A DNA stretch of 49,055 nt from Polyangiaceae bacterium (GTDB lineage: Bacteria; Myxococcota_A; Polyangia; Polyangiales; Polyangiaceae), in contig JABFXY010000129.1 of NCBI GenBank assembly GCA_013361525.1, positions 1-49,055 of the forward strand, in the 5' to 3' direction. Below, one piece after another: positions 1-8,159 of this stretch. The stretch's first letter is position 1. Every line of letters begins with the position of its first letter. Under the pieces are notes generated by a model that saw only the letters and a program-made list of their open reading frames with translations, was not told the DNA's origin and did no database searches. The translations under genes were made by a program, and so were the position numbers.

Positions 1-3000
1 GGCCCGAGCGGGCCCGCGAATGGTGGCGGCAGCGGCGGCGGATCGAACTCCGGCGCCGGCGGCGGCGGTGGTGGTCCCGGCGGTCGAGCCGGCGGTGCCG
101 ACGCAGCGCCGGGCGCATCGTCCGGGCCTGCTGCGCAGCACCAGTGTCAGGGCGGTCACCCTGTCGATCTCGTCACCGGCGCCGTCGTGGACGAGGCCGT
201 CGACTTCGAGCTACCCGGCCGCATCCCGCTCGTCTTCAAGCGCTTCTACGCGTCGGCTCGGTTTCGCGATCGCGCCGCGACGATGGGTCCGGGCTGGCAC
301 CACAGCTTCGAGCAAGACGTCACCGTCGGCCCGAAGGCGATCACACTTCGCGACCAAGAAGGCCGATCGATCTGGTTCGAGCCGATCGCCGTCGGAGCGA
401 GCACCTTCCATCGTCGCGAGCGCCTGACGCTCCACCGCGAGGGTGACCTCGACTTCCGCATCGTCGACCACAAGACGAACCACACCGCGCGCTTTCGGCC
501 GCTCTCCGCGGGCGGCGTCGCGATGCTGCAGACGATCGACGACGCTTGGGGCAACCAGATCCGCTTCGAATACGACGCCGGGCAGCTCCGAACGGTGCAC
601 GACACCGCCGGCCGCGAGGTCCACCTCCGGTGGCGCGGCGGTCGGATCGTTCGGCTCGAGGTTCACGTCGCCGGCTCGTGCGAGGTGTGGGTCGACTACG
701 AGTACAGCGACGCCGGGCTGCTCACCGCGGCGATCGACGCGCTCGGGCACGCGACCGAGTTCGAATACGACGGTTATGGTCGAATGGTCGCGGTCGCGAC
801 CAAGACCGGCGCGCGCTTTCAATACACGTACGACGGCGACACCGGCCGATGTTCGCGGACGTGGGGACCGAAGGGCATCTACGCCATCGACCTCGAGTAC
901 GACCTCACCGCGCGCCAGACGCGCCTCGTCGGTGAAGAGAGCCGCGTCATCGATTGGTCGGATCTGCCCGGCTACGCGGCGCGCGAGTCGCTCCTCGACG
1001 GCGCCGTGCTCGAGGAGAGCGCGTACGACGTCGACGGTTTCCGCATCGCGGTGGTGAACGGCGCGAGCGAGGGCACGAAGCATTGGTTCGATGCGCGTGG
1101 CAACGAGATCCGTCGCGTCGATTCGATGGGCCGCGTCACCGCATGGGAGATCGCCGCCGACCGCCCGCGCCGGCGCGTCGACCCGGACGGCCTCGTCACC
1201 GAGCTGGTGCACGACGACAAAGGCGCGCTCGTCGGCGCGCGCCACCCGAACGGCAAACAGGTCTCGTTCGAATACGACGACCGTGGCCGCGTCGTGCACG
1301 TCCGCGACGAAGGCGGGACGCTTCGCCGCTACGAGTACGACGCGCAGCACAACGTCGTCGGCGAGACGAACGCGCTCGGACACACGACGCGTTACGGATA
1401 CGACGCGCTCGGCCGCGCGATCAGCCAGACGGACGCGCTCGGCCGCACCATCCGCGTCACGCGCGACAGGCTCGGCCGGCCGCTGGTCGTTCGCCGCGCC
1501 GATGGCACCACCGTGCAGCGCACCTTCGATCCGAGCGGGCGCATCCTGCGCGAGGTCGACCCCGCCGGCGGCGTCACCGAGGTGTCGTGGATCGGCTTCG
1601 GCAAGATCGGAAGGCTCGTCGAGCCCGACGGCCGAACGTGGCGCTTCGACTACACCAGCATGGAGCGGATCGCGAAGATCACGAATCCGCTCGGCGAGAG
1701 CTACGAGTACACCTACGACGACGCCGGCTGGGTCGCGGAGACGAAGTCCTTCGACGATCGCACGCTCAAGTATCACCGAGACGGCGCAGGTCGCATCGCG
1801 CGCATCGATTTCCCCGACGGCTCGTGGCGTTCGTATCGCTACGACAAGGCGAGTCGCCTGGTCGGCGACGACGCGAGCGACGGCTCGACCGTCACGCACC
1901 GGCGTGACCTCATGGGTCGGATCCTCGAGTCGGTGTTCGCGTCGGCCGGGCGCACCAACAAGACGGTCTTCGAGCGCGATCCCTACGGCAACATCCTCGT
2001 CGAGCGGCAGGGCGATCGTGTCCTTCGGTACGGATACGACCTCGATCACCGAACGGTCGAGCGCGTCCTCTTCGACGGGACGACGACGCGCTACCAATTC
2101 GATCGAGAGAGCGATCTCGTCGCGATCGAGCACGCGGGCCATCGATTCGGCTTCGAGCGCGACGCGGGCGGGCGCGAGATCCGGCGCACCGACGGCCGCG
2201 GCGTCTACTCCGTCGAGCACGCCTTCGATGCGATGGACCGCATCATCGAGCAGCGCGTCGCGGCGGCGACCGGGCCCGACGGTGTCGCGGAGGTCCTCGC
2301 GCAGCGGCAATATCAATACGACCGCGCCGGGCGCCTCACGCGCAGCGACGACGCGACTTGGGGAGCCACCACCTATCGCTACGATGCCGTCGGCCGGCTC
2401 GTCGAAGAGGCGCACGCCGATCACAAACGCGCCTTCACCTACGATCCCGCAAGCTCACTGGTCGCGATCCTCGAGCGGCTCGGTTCGCCCGCGGGCACCT
2501 CGCCGCGTTGGAAGCTGGCGCCGGGCAACCGCCTCGTCGAGACCGAGACGCACACGTACGTCTACGACAAGCGCGCGCGGCGCACGGCGAAACGACACAA
2601 GAAGACGGGCGCCGTCACCGACTACGTCTGGGATGCGCGCGATCAGCTCCGCGAGGTGAAGCTCCCCGACGGCACCCACGTCGTCATGGAGTACGACGCG
2701 TTCGGCCGTCGCATCCGCAAAGAGGCTCGCGCCGCCGGCGCGCAGCGCGCGAAGGCGACGGAGCTCGTCTGGGATCGTGATCAGATCTGCGCCGACCTCA
2801 CGCCCGAACGTGGGGTTCGCGTCTTCGTCAGCCATCCGAATGGCGGGACGCCTCTCCTGCAGACCGAGAAGGGCGAGACGTTCCACGTCGTCACCGATCA
2901 CATCGGCATCCCGCGCGAGCTCATCGACGGCGCCGGTCGCGTCGCTTGGGCCGCGAAGGTCGACGCGTGGGGACGCATCACCGACGAGAAATGGGAGCCG

Positions 3001-3612
3001 ATCGGCGAGCAGAATCGCGGCTACCGCGTGCGCTCGCCGTTCCGCTTGCTCGGCCAATACGAGGACGAAGAGACCGGGCTCACCGTCACACGCTACCGCC
3101 AGTTCGATCCGGAGGTCGGACGCTGGCTGAGCCCCGATCCGCTCGGCGTCCGCGGTGGTCTCAACTTGCACGGCTTCGACGGCACCCCGACCGTCGACGT
3201 CGATCCGCTGGGCCTCTCGACCGACGGCGGTAACCCGCACAACCACCCGCCCTGGACGAACCCCGACGGCAGCATTCGTTGGCCACCGGATCGTGGCTTC
3301 GCATCGGTGCAGGGCAGCACACTCCAGCCCGGTCATCAGATCGATCGCTACGGCGGCTACACCGACGAGAGCGGTCGCTTCCGGGATCGAGGCACCTTCG
3401 TCGCCGACACCGGTACGCCCTACGAGCAACGCGCGCTCCCCGACGGCTCGAATCAGAAGCCCTACCGGCGCTACGAGGTCGTTCGCCCCATCCCCGTTCA
3501 ATCCGGCCCGGCCGCGCCGTGGTTCGGTCAACCAGGTGGAGGCACGCAGCACGAGCTGCCGGACTCGGTCGAGAACCTCACAGCGCAGGGCTACCTGCGG
3601 GAGGTCCATTGA
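1..3612 (+). CDS. RHS-repeat polymorphic toxin with C-terminal TNT domain (5' truncated by window)
   Basis: The reading frame is open from base 1, so the N-terminus lies outside the window; 1203 residues are visible. They begin with a Gly/Ser-rich linker, then the RHS entry motif HPVDLVTGAVVDEAVDF (about residues 51-67). A long array of YD repeats (many YEYD, RYGYD and GRL units) follows. The RHS core ends in RYRQFDPEVGRWLSPDPLG and DVDPLGL (about 1030-1072), where RHS shells normally cut off their toxin. The tail (about 1080-1203) carries WPPDRGF, LQPGHQIDRYGG, RALPDG and APWFGQPGGGTQ, the signature blocks of the TNT family, named for the tuberculosis necrotizing toxin CpnT, an NAD+/NADP+ glycohydrolase. 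By inference it is a delivered interbacterial or anti-eukaryotic NADase. The export system is not visible. The stop overlaps the start of the small gene downstream. RHS identity is nearly certain; TNT is strong by motif, but the catalytic residues were not aligned. Confidence 0.93.
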   Translation, partial: GPSGPANGGGSGGGSNSGAGGGGGGPGGRAGGADAAPGASSGPAAQHQCQGGHPVDLVTGAVVDEAVDFELPGRIPLVFKRFYASARFRDRAATMGPGWHHSFEQDVTVGPKAITLRDQEGRSIWFEPIAVGASTFHRRERLTLHREGDLDFRIVDHKTNHTARFRPLSAGGVAMLQTIDDAWGNQIRFEYDAGQLRTVHDTAGREVHLRWRGGRIVRLEVHVAGSCEVWVDYEYSDAGLLTAAIDALGHATEFEYDGYGRMVAVATKTGARFQYTYDGDTGRCSRTWGPKGIYAIDLEYDLTARQTRLVGEESRVIDWSDLPGYAARESLLDGAVLEESAYDVDGFRIAVVNGASEGTKHWFDARGNEIRRVDSMGRVTAWEIAADRPRRRVDPDGLVTELVHDDKGALVGARHPNGKQVSFEYDDRGRVVHVRDEGGTLRRYEYDAQHNVVGETNALGHTTRYGYDALGRAISQTDALGRTIRVTRDRLGRPLVVRRADGTTVQRTFDPSGRILREVDPAGGVTEVSWIGFGKIGRLVEPDGRTWRFDYTSMERIAKITNPLGESYEYTYDDAGWVAETKSFDDRTLKYHRDGAGRIARIDFPDGSWRSYRYDKASRLVGDDASDGSTVTHRRDLMGRILESVFASAGRTNKTVFERDPYGNILVERQGDRVLRYGYDLDHRTVERVLFDGTTTRYQFDRESDLVAIEHAGHRFGFERDAGGREIRRTDGRGVYSVEHAFDAMDRIIEQRVAAATGPDGVAEVLAQRQYQYDRAGRLTRSDDATWGATTYRYDAVGRLVEEAHADHKRAFTYDPASSLVAILERLGSPAGTSPRWKLAPGNRLVETETHTYVYDKRARRTAKRHKKTGAVTDYVWDARDQLREVKLPDGTHVVMEYDAFGRRIRKEARAAGAQRAKATELVWDRDQICADLTPERGVRVFVSHPNGGTPLLQTEKGETFHVVTDHIGIPRELIDGAGRVAWAAKVDAWGRITDEKWEPIGEQNRGYRVRSPFRLLGQYEDEETGLTVTRYRQFDPEVGRWLSPDPLGVRGGLNLHGFDGTPTVDVDPLGLSTDGGNPHNHPPWTNPDGSIRWPPDRGFASVQGSTLQPGHQIDRYGGYTDESGRFRDRGTFVADTGTPYEQRALPDGSNQKPYRRYEVVRPIPVQSGPAAPWFGQPGGGTQHELPDSVENLTAQGYLREVH

Positions 3613-3818
3613 GACAGTACATCGCGTTCGATCCGAAGCAGGGCTACCCCGCGGCGAAGAACATCGCCTACGAATGCCTCATCTGCGGCGGCGTTGTCTC
3701 CTCGATGCCCGGCAACGACGAGAACTGGGAATGCAGTTGCCGCAACATTCGGGTCGACGGCGATGCCGGCCGGGTGAGCGTGCGTGATCACGACAAGATG
3801 AAGGCGTTCTACCGCTGA
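3609..3818 (+). CDS. small Cys-rich candidate immunity protein for the RHS-TNT toxin
   Basis: This is a 69-residue frame starting at TTG 3609, whose last two bases are the first two of the toxin's TGA (TTGA overlap). A good ribosome binding site, GGGAGG at 3599-3604, sits 4 nt upstream, so translation is probably coupled to the toxin. The protein reads MRQYIAFDPKQGYPAAKN, then YECLICGG and WECSC, then a charged C-terminus ending DHDKMKAFYR. The CxxC and CxC pairs suggest a small zinc ribbon or knuckle. Position immediately after the toxin module is typical of cognate immunity genes. The protein is much shorter than the Mycobacterium TNT immunity factor as I recall it, so it would be a different type. 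No database family was recognised. The role is inferred from context alone. Confidence 0.72.
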   Translation: MRQYIAFDPKQGYPAAKNIAYECLICGGVVSSMPGNDENWECSCRNIRVDGDAGRVSVRDHDKMKAFYR

Positions 3819-3867
3819 GGTCGGGCCCGGGGCCGCGCGAGGGGCGGCGCCGGGCTACAATCCCTTC

Positions 3868-4257
3868 GTGTCCGACCCGCTCGACGTCCTCTGGGCGCAC
3901 GTCCTCGACACGTGGGACGACGACAAGCGCCACCAAGCGTTCCTCGCCTATTGTGTCGATCACGGCACGTTGGCGGAGGCCGCTGCGCGCTACCGCAAGG
4001 TCGCCGAGGCGAGCTCCGAGGCCGACGTCGTGTCGATGGGCGGTGTGCACGGAAGCGGATACCGCGATCTCGCGAGCCGCCGTGACGACGCAAAGAAGCG
4101 CCTCGCTGCCGTCGCGCTGGTCGCGATGTCGGCGCTCGACAACCAGCGTACGCAGCCGAACACGAGCCGCATGATGTTCGGCTTCAAGGTCTTCGCGGGG
4201 CTCTTCTTGCTCGCATCCCTGCTCGCCCTCGCGTGGGCGTTCTCCGGGATGGAATAG
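3868..4257 (+). CDS. hypothetical small C-terminally membrane-anchored protein
   Basis: This 129-residue frame starts with GTG 3868. The N-terminal two thirds is soluble, helical and rich in Ala, Asp and Arg, with a motif like FLAYCVDHGTLAEAAARYRK. The last 25 residues form one hydrophobic helix (FKVFAGLFLLASLLALAWAF), suggesting a tail anchor with most of the protein in the cytoplasm. A hairpin follows 4 bases after the stop. No known family was recognised and the neighbours give no functional hint. The frame looks real: it is compact, ends in a clean transmembrane segment and matches the surrounding codon bias. Confidence 0.75.
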   Translation: MSDPLDVLWAHVLDTWDDDKRHQAFLAYCVDHGTLAEAAARYRKVAEASSEADVVSMGGVHGSGYRDLASRRDDAKKRLAAVALVAMSALDNQRTQPNTSRMMFGFKVFAGLFLLASLLALAWAFSGME

Positions 4258-4260
4258 CAA

Positions 4261-4282
4261 AGGCCGGCGCGGACGCCGGCCT
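4261..4282. terminator. hairpin between convergent genes
   Basis: A perfect 9-bp stem (AGGCCGGCG / CGCCGGCCT) with a 4-base loop lies 3 bases after the stop of the small membrane protein and points toward the end of dnaA. There is no T-tract, but the placement between convergent genes fits a bidirectional terminator. Confidence 0.6.
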
Positions 4283-4292
4283 CGATGCTCTC

Positions 4293-4362
4293 GCCTCTGA
4301 TGCGCCGCCTCTGATGCGCCGCCTCTGATGCGCCGCCTCTGATGCGCCGCCTCTGATGCGCC
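4293..4362. repeat. 14-bp tandem repeat, five copies
   Basis: Five perfect head-to-tail copies of GCCTCTGATGCGCC run at 4293, 4307, 4321, 4335 and 4349, ending 3 bases before the dnaA stop codon. The unit length is not a multiple of three, so it does not look like an extension of a coding repeat. It is a simple-sequence locus likely to vary in copy number. Confidence 0.95.
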
Positions 4363-4365
4363 GCT

Positions 4366-5838
4366 TCAGTTGCTGTCGGCGAGCTTTCGCTCGAGCGCTT
4401 CGAGGTGCGCGCGGACCTGCGGATCGGCCTCGCGCTGCGCTTCGATCTTGCGAACGGCGCTCATCACCGTCGTGTGATCGCGTCCGCCGAACGCGCGGCC
4501 GAGCTCCGGGAAGCTGCACTTCAAGCGCTGCTTGCAGAGGTACATCGCGACGTGCCGCGCGAAGGCGACCGTCTTGTGGCGATCCTTCGACACGAGATCG
4601 CTCGAGCGGATGTGGAAGTGATGACAGACGAGGCGCTGCACGTCCTCGACGCTCATCGTCTGCGGGCGCACCGACGACGTCGCCGACAGCTCCGCGCGCG
4701 AGAACGCCATGTCGACGCGCTTGCCCGTGAGCGACGACTTCGCCGCGAGCCGGATCAGCGTGCCCTCGAGCTCGCGAACGTTGGAGCGGATCACCTGCGC
4801 GAGGTAGAGCGTCACGTCGTCGTCGAGGTCGATCCCCTCGAGCGCGGCCTTGTGGCGAAGGATCGCGACGCGCGTCTCGAGCTCCGGCACCTGGATGTCC
4901 GCGACGAGACCCCAGGAGAAGCGCGACACCAGCCGCTCTTCCATGCGCTCGAGGTTCTGCGGGTACTTGTCGCTGGTGACGACGATCTGCCGATCTTGCC
5001 CGTGGAGCGCGTTGAACGTGTGGAAGAACTCTTCCTGCGTCTGTTCGCGCCCCGCGAGGAACTGGATGTCGTCGACGAGGAGCAGATCGCATTGCGACCT
5101 GTACCGCGCGCGGAACTCATCCATCTTCTGATGCTGGATCGCGTGGATGAACTCGTTGGTGAAGCGCTCCGCCGAGACGTAGACGATGCGCGCGGTCGGC
5201 CGCTCCGAAAGCATCCGGTGCGCGATCGCCTGCATGAGGTGCGTCTTGCCGAGGCCGGTGCCGCCGCAGATGAAGAGCGGGTTGTAGCGTCGACCGCCGC
5301 CGCCTGCTGCCGCGACCGCTGCCGCGTGCGCGAGCTGGTTCGAAGGCCCGACGACGAAGCTCGAGAAGGTCTGCTTCGGGTTGAGATCGCCGAGCGTCAG
5401 GCAATGCGCGGCGGCGCGCGAGACCGGCTTCACGAGGCCGAGGCGAGCGCTCGCGGGCGCGGACCCATCGGTCGACGCGGGGCCGTCCGTCTCGATCGGC
5501 GCGGGTGCGTCCGAAGGACGGACGACCAGCGAGCGCGGACGTACCGGGGTGCGCTGTGAGCCGTCGGCGATGGGCGACGTCAGCTTCGGATCGAGCACCC
5601 ACGCGACCTGGATGGAATGGCCCGTCAGCAGATGGAGCCGCTCCGTCAACGTCGGGAGGAAGTTGTTCTCGACCCACTCCTGCACGAACTCGTTGGCCGC
5701 GCGCAGAGACAAAACACCGTCGGTCAGATCATCGAATTGGATGCCTGAGAACCACGTATCGAACGTTGCTGGGGACATGCCGCGCGTGAACGCCACGGCT
5801 TCGTCGAACGCTTGTCGCGCTTGAGTCTTCGAGATCAT
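4366..5838 (-). CDS. dnaA: chromosomal replication initiator protein DnaA
   Basis: DnaA binds DnaA boxes as an ATP complex and opens oriC. From ATG 5838 the protein has 490 residues. Domain I is at about 1-85 (FDTWFSGIQF, NEFVQEWVENNFLPTL). A variable Pro/Ser-rich linker follows, then the AAA+ domain with Walker A GGTGLGKTHL (about 190), Walker B LLLVDDIQFLAG, sensor 1 VVTSDKYP and the RLVSRFSWGL box. The C-terminal DNA-binding domain ends with the signature GRDHTTVMSAVRKIE. The start at 5838 was chosen because domain I begins directly after it. The frame stays open to ATG 6000 and GTG 6057, which would add a disordered 54- or 73-residue leader; neither has a convincing ribosome site. The gene faces away from the DnaA-box region upstream, the usual dnaA/oriC arrangement. 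Confidence 0.97.
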   Translation of the reverse strand: MISKTQARQAFDEAVAFTRGMSPATFDTWFSGIQFDDLTDGVLSLRAANEFVQEWVENNFLPTLTERLHLLTGHSIQVAWVLDPKLTSPIADGSQRTPVRPRSLVVRPSDAPAPIETDGPASTDGSAPASARLGLVKPVSRAAAHCLTLGDLNPKQTFSSFVVGPSNQLAHAAAVAAAGGGGRRYNPLFICGGTGLGKTHLMQAIAHRMLSERPTARIVYVSAERFTNEFIHAIQHQKMDEFRARYRSQCDLLLVDDIQFLAGREQTQEEFFHTFNALHGQDRQIVVTSDKYPQNLERMEERLVSRFSWGLVADIQVPELETRVAILRHKAALEGIDLDDDVTLYLAQVIRSNVRELEGTLIRLAAKSSLTGKRVDMAFSRAELSATSSVRPQTMSVEDVQRLVCHHFHIRSSDLVSKDRHKTVAFARHVAMYLCKQRLKCSFPELGRAFGGRDHTTVMSAVRKIEAQREADPQVRAHLEALERKLADSN

Positions 5839-6115
5839 GCTTCCGAGGGCTGACGGTGGAGACGGGCCGTCCTGCAGCTCGTCCACGAACGCGGAGCGAG
5901 ACACCGGACGCGGCCAAGGCGAAGTCGCACGGGTCGCTCGAAGCTCGAGCGGGCCGATTGCCGAACGGGTTGTCGTCGGGGCGGAGGGATCGGTGGACAT
6001 CGTCTGCCTGGGAGGAAGAAGGTGCGTTCTCTTGCCTCCCACCGCGCTTGACGACACTGATTATGTGTCAGTCTGAACGGGGGATGCGGTCCACACGAAA
6101 CATCGGATCAGCCGC

Positions 6116-6124
6116 TGTGGAAAA
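6116..6124 (-). promoter_or_regulatory. DnaA box
   Basis: TGTGGAAAA reads TTTTCCACA on the minus strand and matches the TTWTNCACA consensus. Confidence 0.75.
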
Positions 6125-6175
6125 CCCATTAGCGGCGAGCCTTAGTGGGAAGTACAGCTGGGGATTACAGGCAAG

Positions 6176-6184
6176 TTATCCACA
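6176..6184 (+). promoter_or_regulatory. perfect DnaA box
   Basis: TTATCCACA is the strongest known DnaA-binding 9-mer. Confidence 0.88.
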
Positions 6185-6275
6185 GCCGATGTGTATGGTG
6201 GGACTTGATCTAAGCGTCTGAAATCGCTGTCGATTTGTGCGGCTTGTGGTGCGTTCGCGGGTGTTCATGAACAAC

Positions 6276-6284
6276 TTTTCCACA
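6276..6284 (+). promoter_or_regulatory. DnaA box
   Basis: TTTTCCACA matches the consensus and is in the same orientation as the perfect box 100 bases upstream. Confidence 0.78.
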
Positions 6285-6510
6285 GGCAAGTCCCCACCGA
6301 GGCTCGCAGCACCGAAACAGGTACTCGGCCGGAGTTTTCACGATATAGGCGCCCTGGTGACCCCCCAAGATCCCCAACAGCAACAGCTCGGGACACGACA
6401 GCCCTGCGCCTGAGAGATACGTCCCTCGGGAGCTCGGTCTGCGCGGGGCATGGCGGCTCCGTTGAGTCGGCCCCTGATCCTCGAAACGATTCGCGTTTTT
6501 TCCACTGCCC

Positions 6511-6519
6511 TTGTGCACA
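6511..6519 (+). promoter_or_regulatory. weak DnaA box
   Basis: TTGTGCACA differs from TTWTNCACA at one position. A TTTTTCCACT sequence 16 bases upstream (6495-6505 region) is another imperfect match. Confidence 0.4.
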
Positions 6520-6574
6520 GCCCCGGGTGTCCAGAGCACTGCGCGGAGCGGCGGAAGACGAGGCGTGCTTCTTA

Positions 6575-6615
6575 CGCGAACAGAAACCGTTCGCACAATC
6601 TTGCGCGAACAGAAA
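6575..6615. repeat. 12-bp direct repeat in the origin region
   Basis: CGCGAACAGAAA occurs at 6575-6586 and again at 6604-6615, 29 bases apart (nearly three helical turns). It could be a site for an origin-binding protein other than DnaA; this is inference from spacing and location. Confidence 0.6.
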
Positions 6616-6798
6616 AACTTGGTTTCGGGTCGTGCCGTTAGGCGCGCTCGGAACCGGATGAGGGGGCCGCCGTCGTCACGACAACGGGCGTCGGCGTAGC
6701 GCGCTTCGCACCGCGTCGACACCTTTTTGAGGTACCACCGCCCTCGGTCCGGCGACAATCCCGAACTTGCGCTCGCCTGCTAAACGCCGGAATTTCCC

Positions 6799-6819
6799 GG
6801 GCTAATTTCTTGTTAGCCC
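6799..6819. other. inverted repeat in the origin region
   Basis: GGGCTAA and TTAGCCC form a 7-bp stem with a 7-base loop. It may be a terminator for transcription entering the origin or a protein-binding site. Confidence 0.45.
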
Positions 6820-7063
6820 CCTCTTTGGGCAGTCATGCGTCCGCTTCGACGCACCACCCGGGAAGCGCAAGTGGTGAGGCGTCCTTGCCTCAAACGTCAC
6901 CTATCCATATTTGGCGAAGCATTTCAATCAGTTGTTCTGTGTTTGTGCGATTCTCCGCGGCAAGAACCCGTCAAGCATAAATAAGCGACCTGATTTCAGG
7001 CCATTGGAGACAATTGAGCGCCTGAAGTTGGCCCGTTCAGGTTCCGTCCGCTAGGGCGGAGCC

Positions 7064-8104
7064 ATGGCGCGTTGGCCGTTCTTGCTCGGACTCGTCTCTC
7101 TCGGCGTCGCGCCGGGCATTTTTTCAAGCACCGCATGGGCTCAGGAAACCGAGGACGACCGCAGTGCGCTGGTCACGGCTGATACGCCCGTCCCGTTCGG
7201 CTTCAACTACGGCGAGGTCGACACCACCAGGTCGGGGGGCATGAGCGGGGCGCTGCGTGCGGCCGGCAATGGGACGACAGCTGTATTCCAGAACCCCGCG
7301 GCGATGACGCTGGCGCGCGTCTATCACATCGAAGCCATCGGCAACCTCGTGCCCGAGTACGGCCAGATCGTGTTCGGCAGCGTGGTCGTCGACTCGATCA
7401 CCAACAAGCTCGCCGGCGGCGTCTCGGTGACGGGCGGGTTCCTCGATTCGTTTCAGGATCCTGCGACGTCGCTCGATCGTTCATGGCTCGATGTTCGACT
7501 CGCGCTCGCATACCCGTTCGTCGACGCCTTTTCGGTCGGGCTCGGCGGCCGCTACATCAAGGTGACGCAGGACGGCACCGGACCGCTGGGTGACAGCAAA
7601 GTGTCGGGAGGGTTGAAGGATCCGGAGAGCTCGAGCGAGGGTCGACTCTCGATGGTCAACATTGCGACCTTCGACGCCGGCGTCGCCATCAAGGCGGGCG
7701 ATCTCGTTCGAATCGGCATATCCGGCCAGAACCTCACGTACTTCAACAACGGCATCCTCCCGACGACCGTCGGCGGCGGCGTCGCCATCGCGCACGAGGA
7801 CTTCACCATCGAGGCCGACGGCGTCGCCGACCTCACCTCCTATATGACGCCCACCGCGCGCGTCATGGCGGGCGGCGAATACCTCCTGGTCGATCGCATT
7901 CCCCTCCGGGCTGGTTACCGGTTCGACCAAGGTGCGAACTCCCACCAGCTCTCCGGCGGCGTCGGCTACCTAGCTCGGGAGTTCATGATCGAAGCGAGCG
8001 TCCGACGCACGCTGGTCGGACCGGAGATGACGGAGATCATTTTCGGCGCGGGCTACTTCCTCGAGTCCAGCGGTCTCACCGGTCGGGGAGCGGAAGAGCC
8101 CTGA
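7064..8104 (+). CDS. outer membrane beta-barrel protein (FadL/PorV-like)
   Basis: The 346-residue protein starts at ATG 7064, with AGGGCGGAG just upstream as ribosome site. A Sec signal peptide (FLLGLVSLGVAPGIFSSTAWA, cleavage likely before QETEDD) is followed by the phrase GNGTTAVFQNPAAMTLARVY. That GN..A.f.NPA.m sequence is the hallmark of FadL, PorV and related long-chain or conjugation barrels. The remainder is alternating amphipathic beta strands ending in VGPEMTEIIFGAGYFLES, consistent with a barrel closing strand. It probably sits in the outer membrane as a channel or assembly factor; its substrate cannot be told. It is monocistronic and divergent from dnaA, so its promoter must lie within the origin-like region. 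Confidence 0.82.
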   Translation: MARWPFLLGLVSLGVAPGIFSSTAWAQETEDDRSALVTADTPVPFGFNYGEVDTTRSGGMSGALRAAGNGTTAVFQNPAAMTLARVYHIEAIGNLVPEYGQIVFGSVVVDSITNKLAGGVSVTGGFLDSFQDPATSLDRSWLDVRLALAYPFVDAFSVGLGGRYIKVTQDGTGPLGDSKVSGGLKDPESSSEGRLSMVNIATFDAGVAIKAGDLVRIGISGQNLTYFNNGILPTTVGGGVAIAHEDFTIEADGVADLTSYMTPTARVMAGGEYLLVDRIPLRAGYRFDQGANSHQLSGGVGYLAREFMIEASVRRTLVGPEMTEIIFGAGYFLESSGLTGRGAEEP

Positions 8105-8159
8105 CCAGCGGTAAACGGCTCGTCGCGATCCGCGAGAGCCGCCGGTGTAAGCTCCGCCC

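Larger units (their letters stand above)
6058..7063. other. candidate replication origin (oriC), non-coding
   Basis: About 1 kb (1.2 kb if DnaA starts at 5838) between dnaA and the divergent outer-membrane-protein gene has no credible gene. It contains one perfect and two near-consensus DnaA boxes at 6116-6284, a weaker one at 6511, a direct repeat at 6575-6615, a hairpin at 6799-6819 and an AT-richer stretch at about 6895-7015. Location beside dnaA plus clustered boxes makes this the most likely chromosomal origin, but activity and GC-skew inversion cannot be seen from the window. Confidence 0.72.

Noticed and set aside
211..2424. 737-codon open frame on the minus strand inside the RHS gene
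   Set aside because: Composition is Arg/Val/Ala/Asp noise typical of antisense frames in high-GC DNA, and it lies fully within a gene with clear motifs.
6210..6758. 182-codon minus-strand frame in the origin region
   Set aside because: No recognisable protein features, includes DnaA boxes, and Cys/Arg/His-rich composition looks random.
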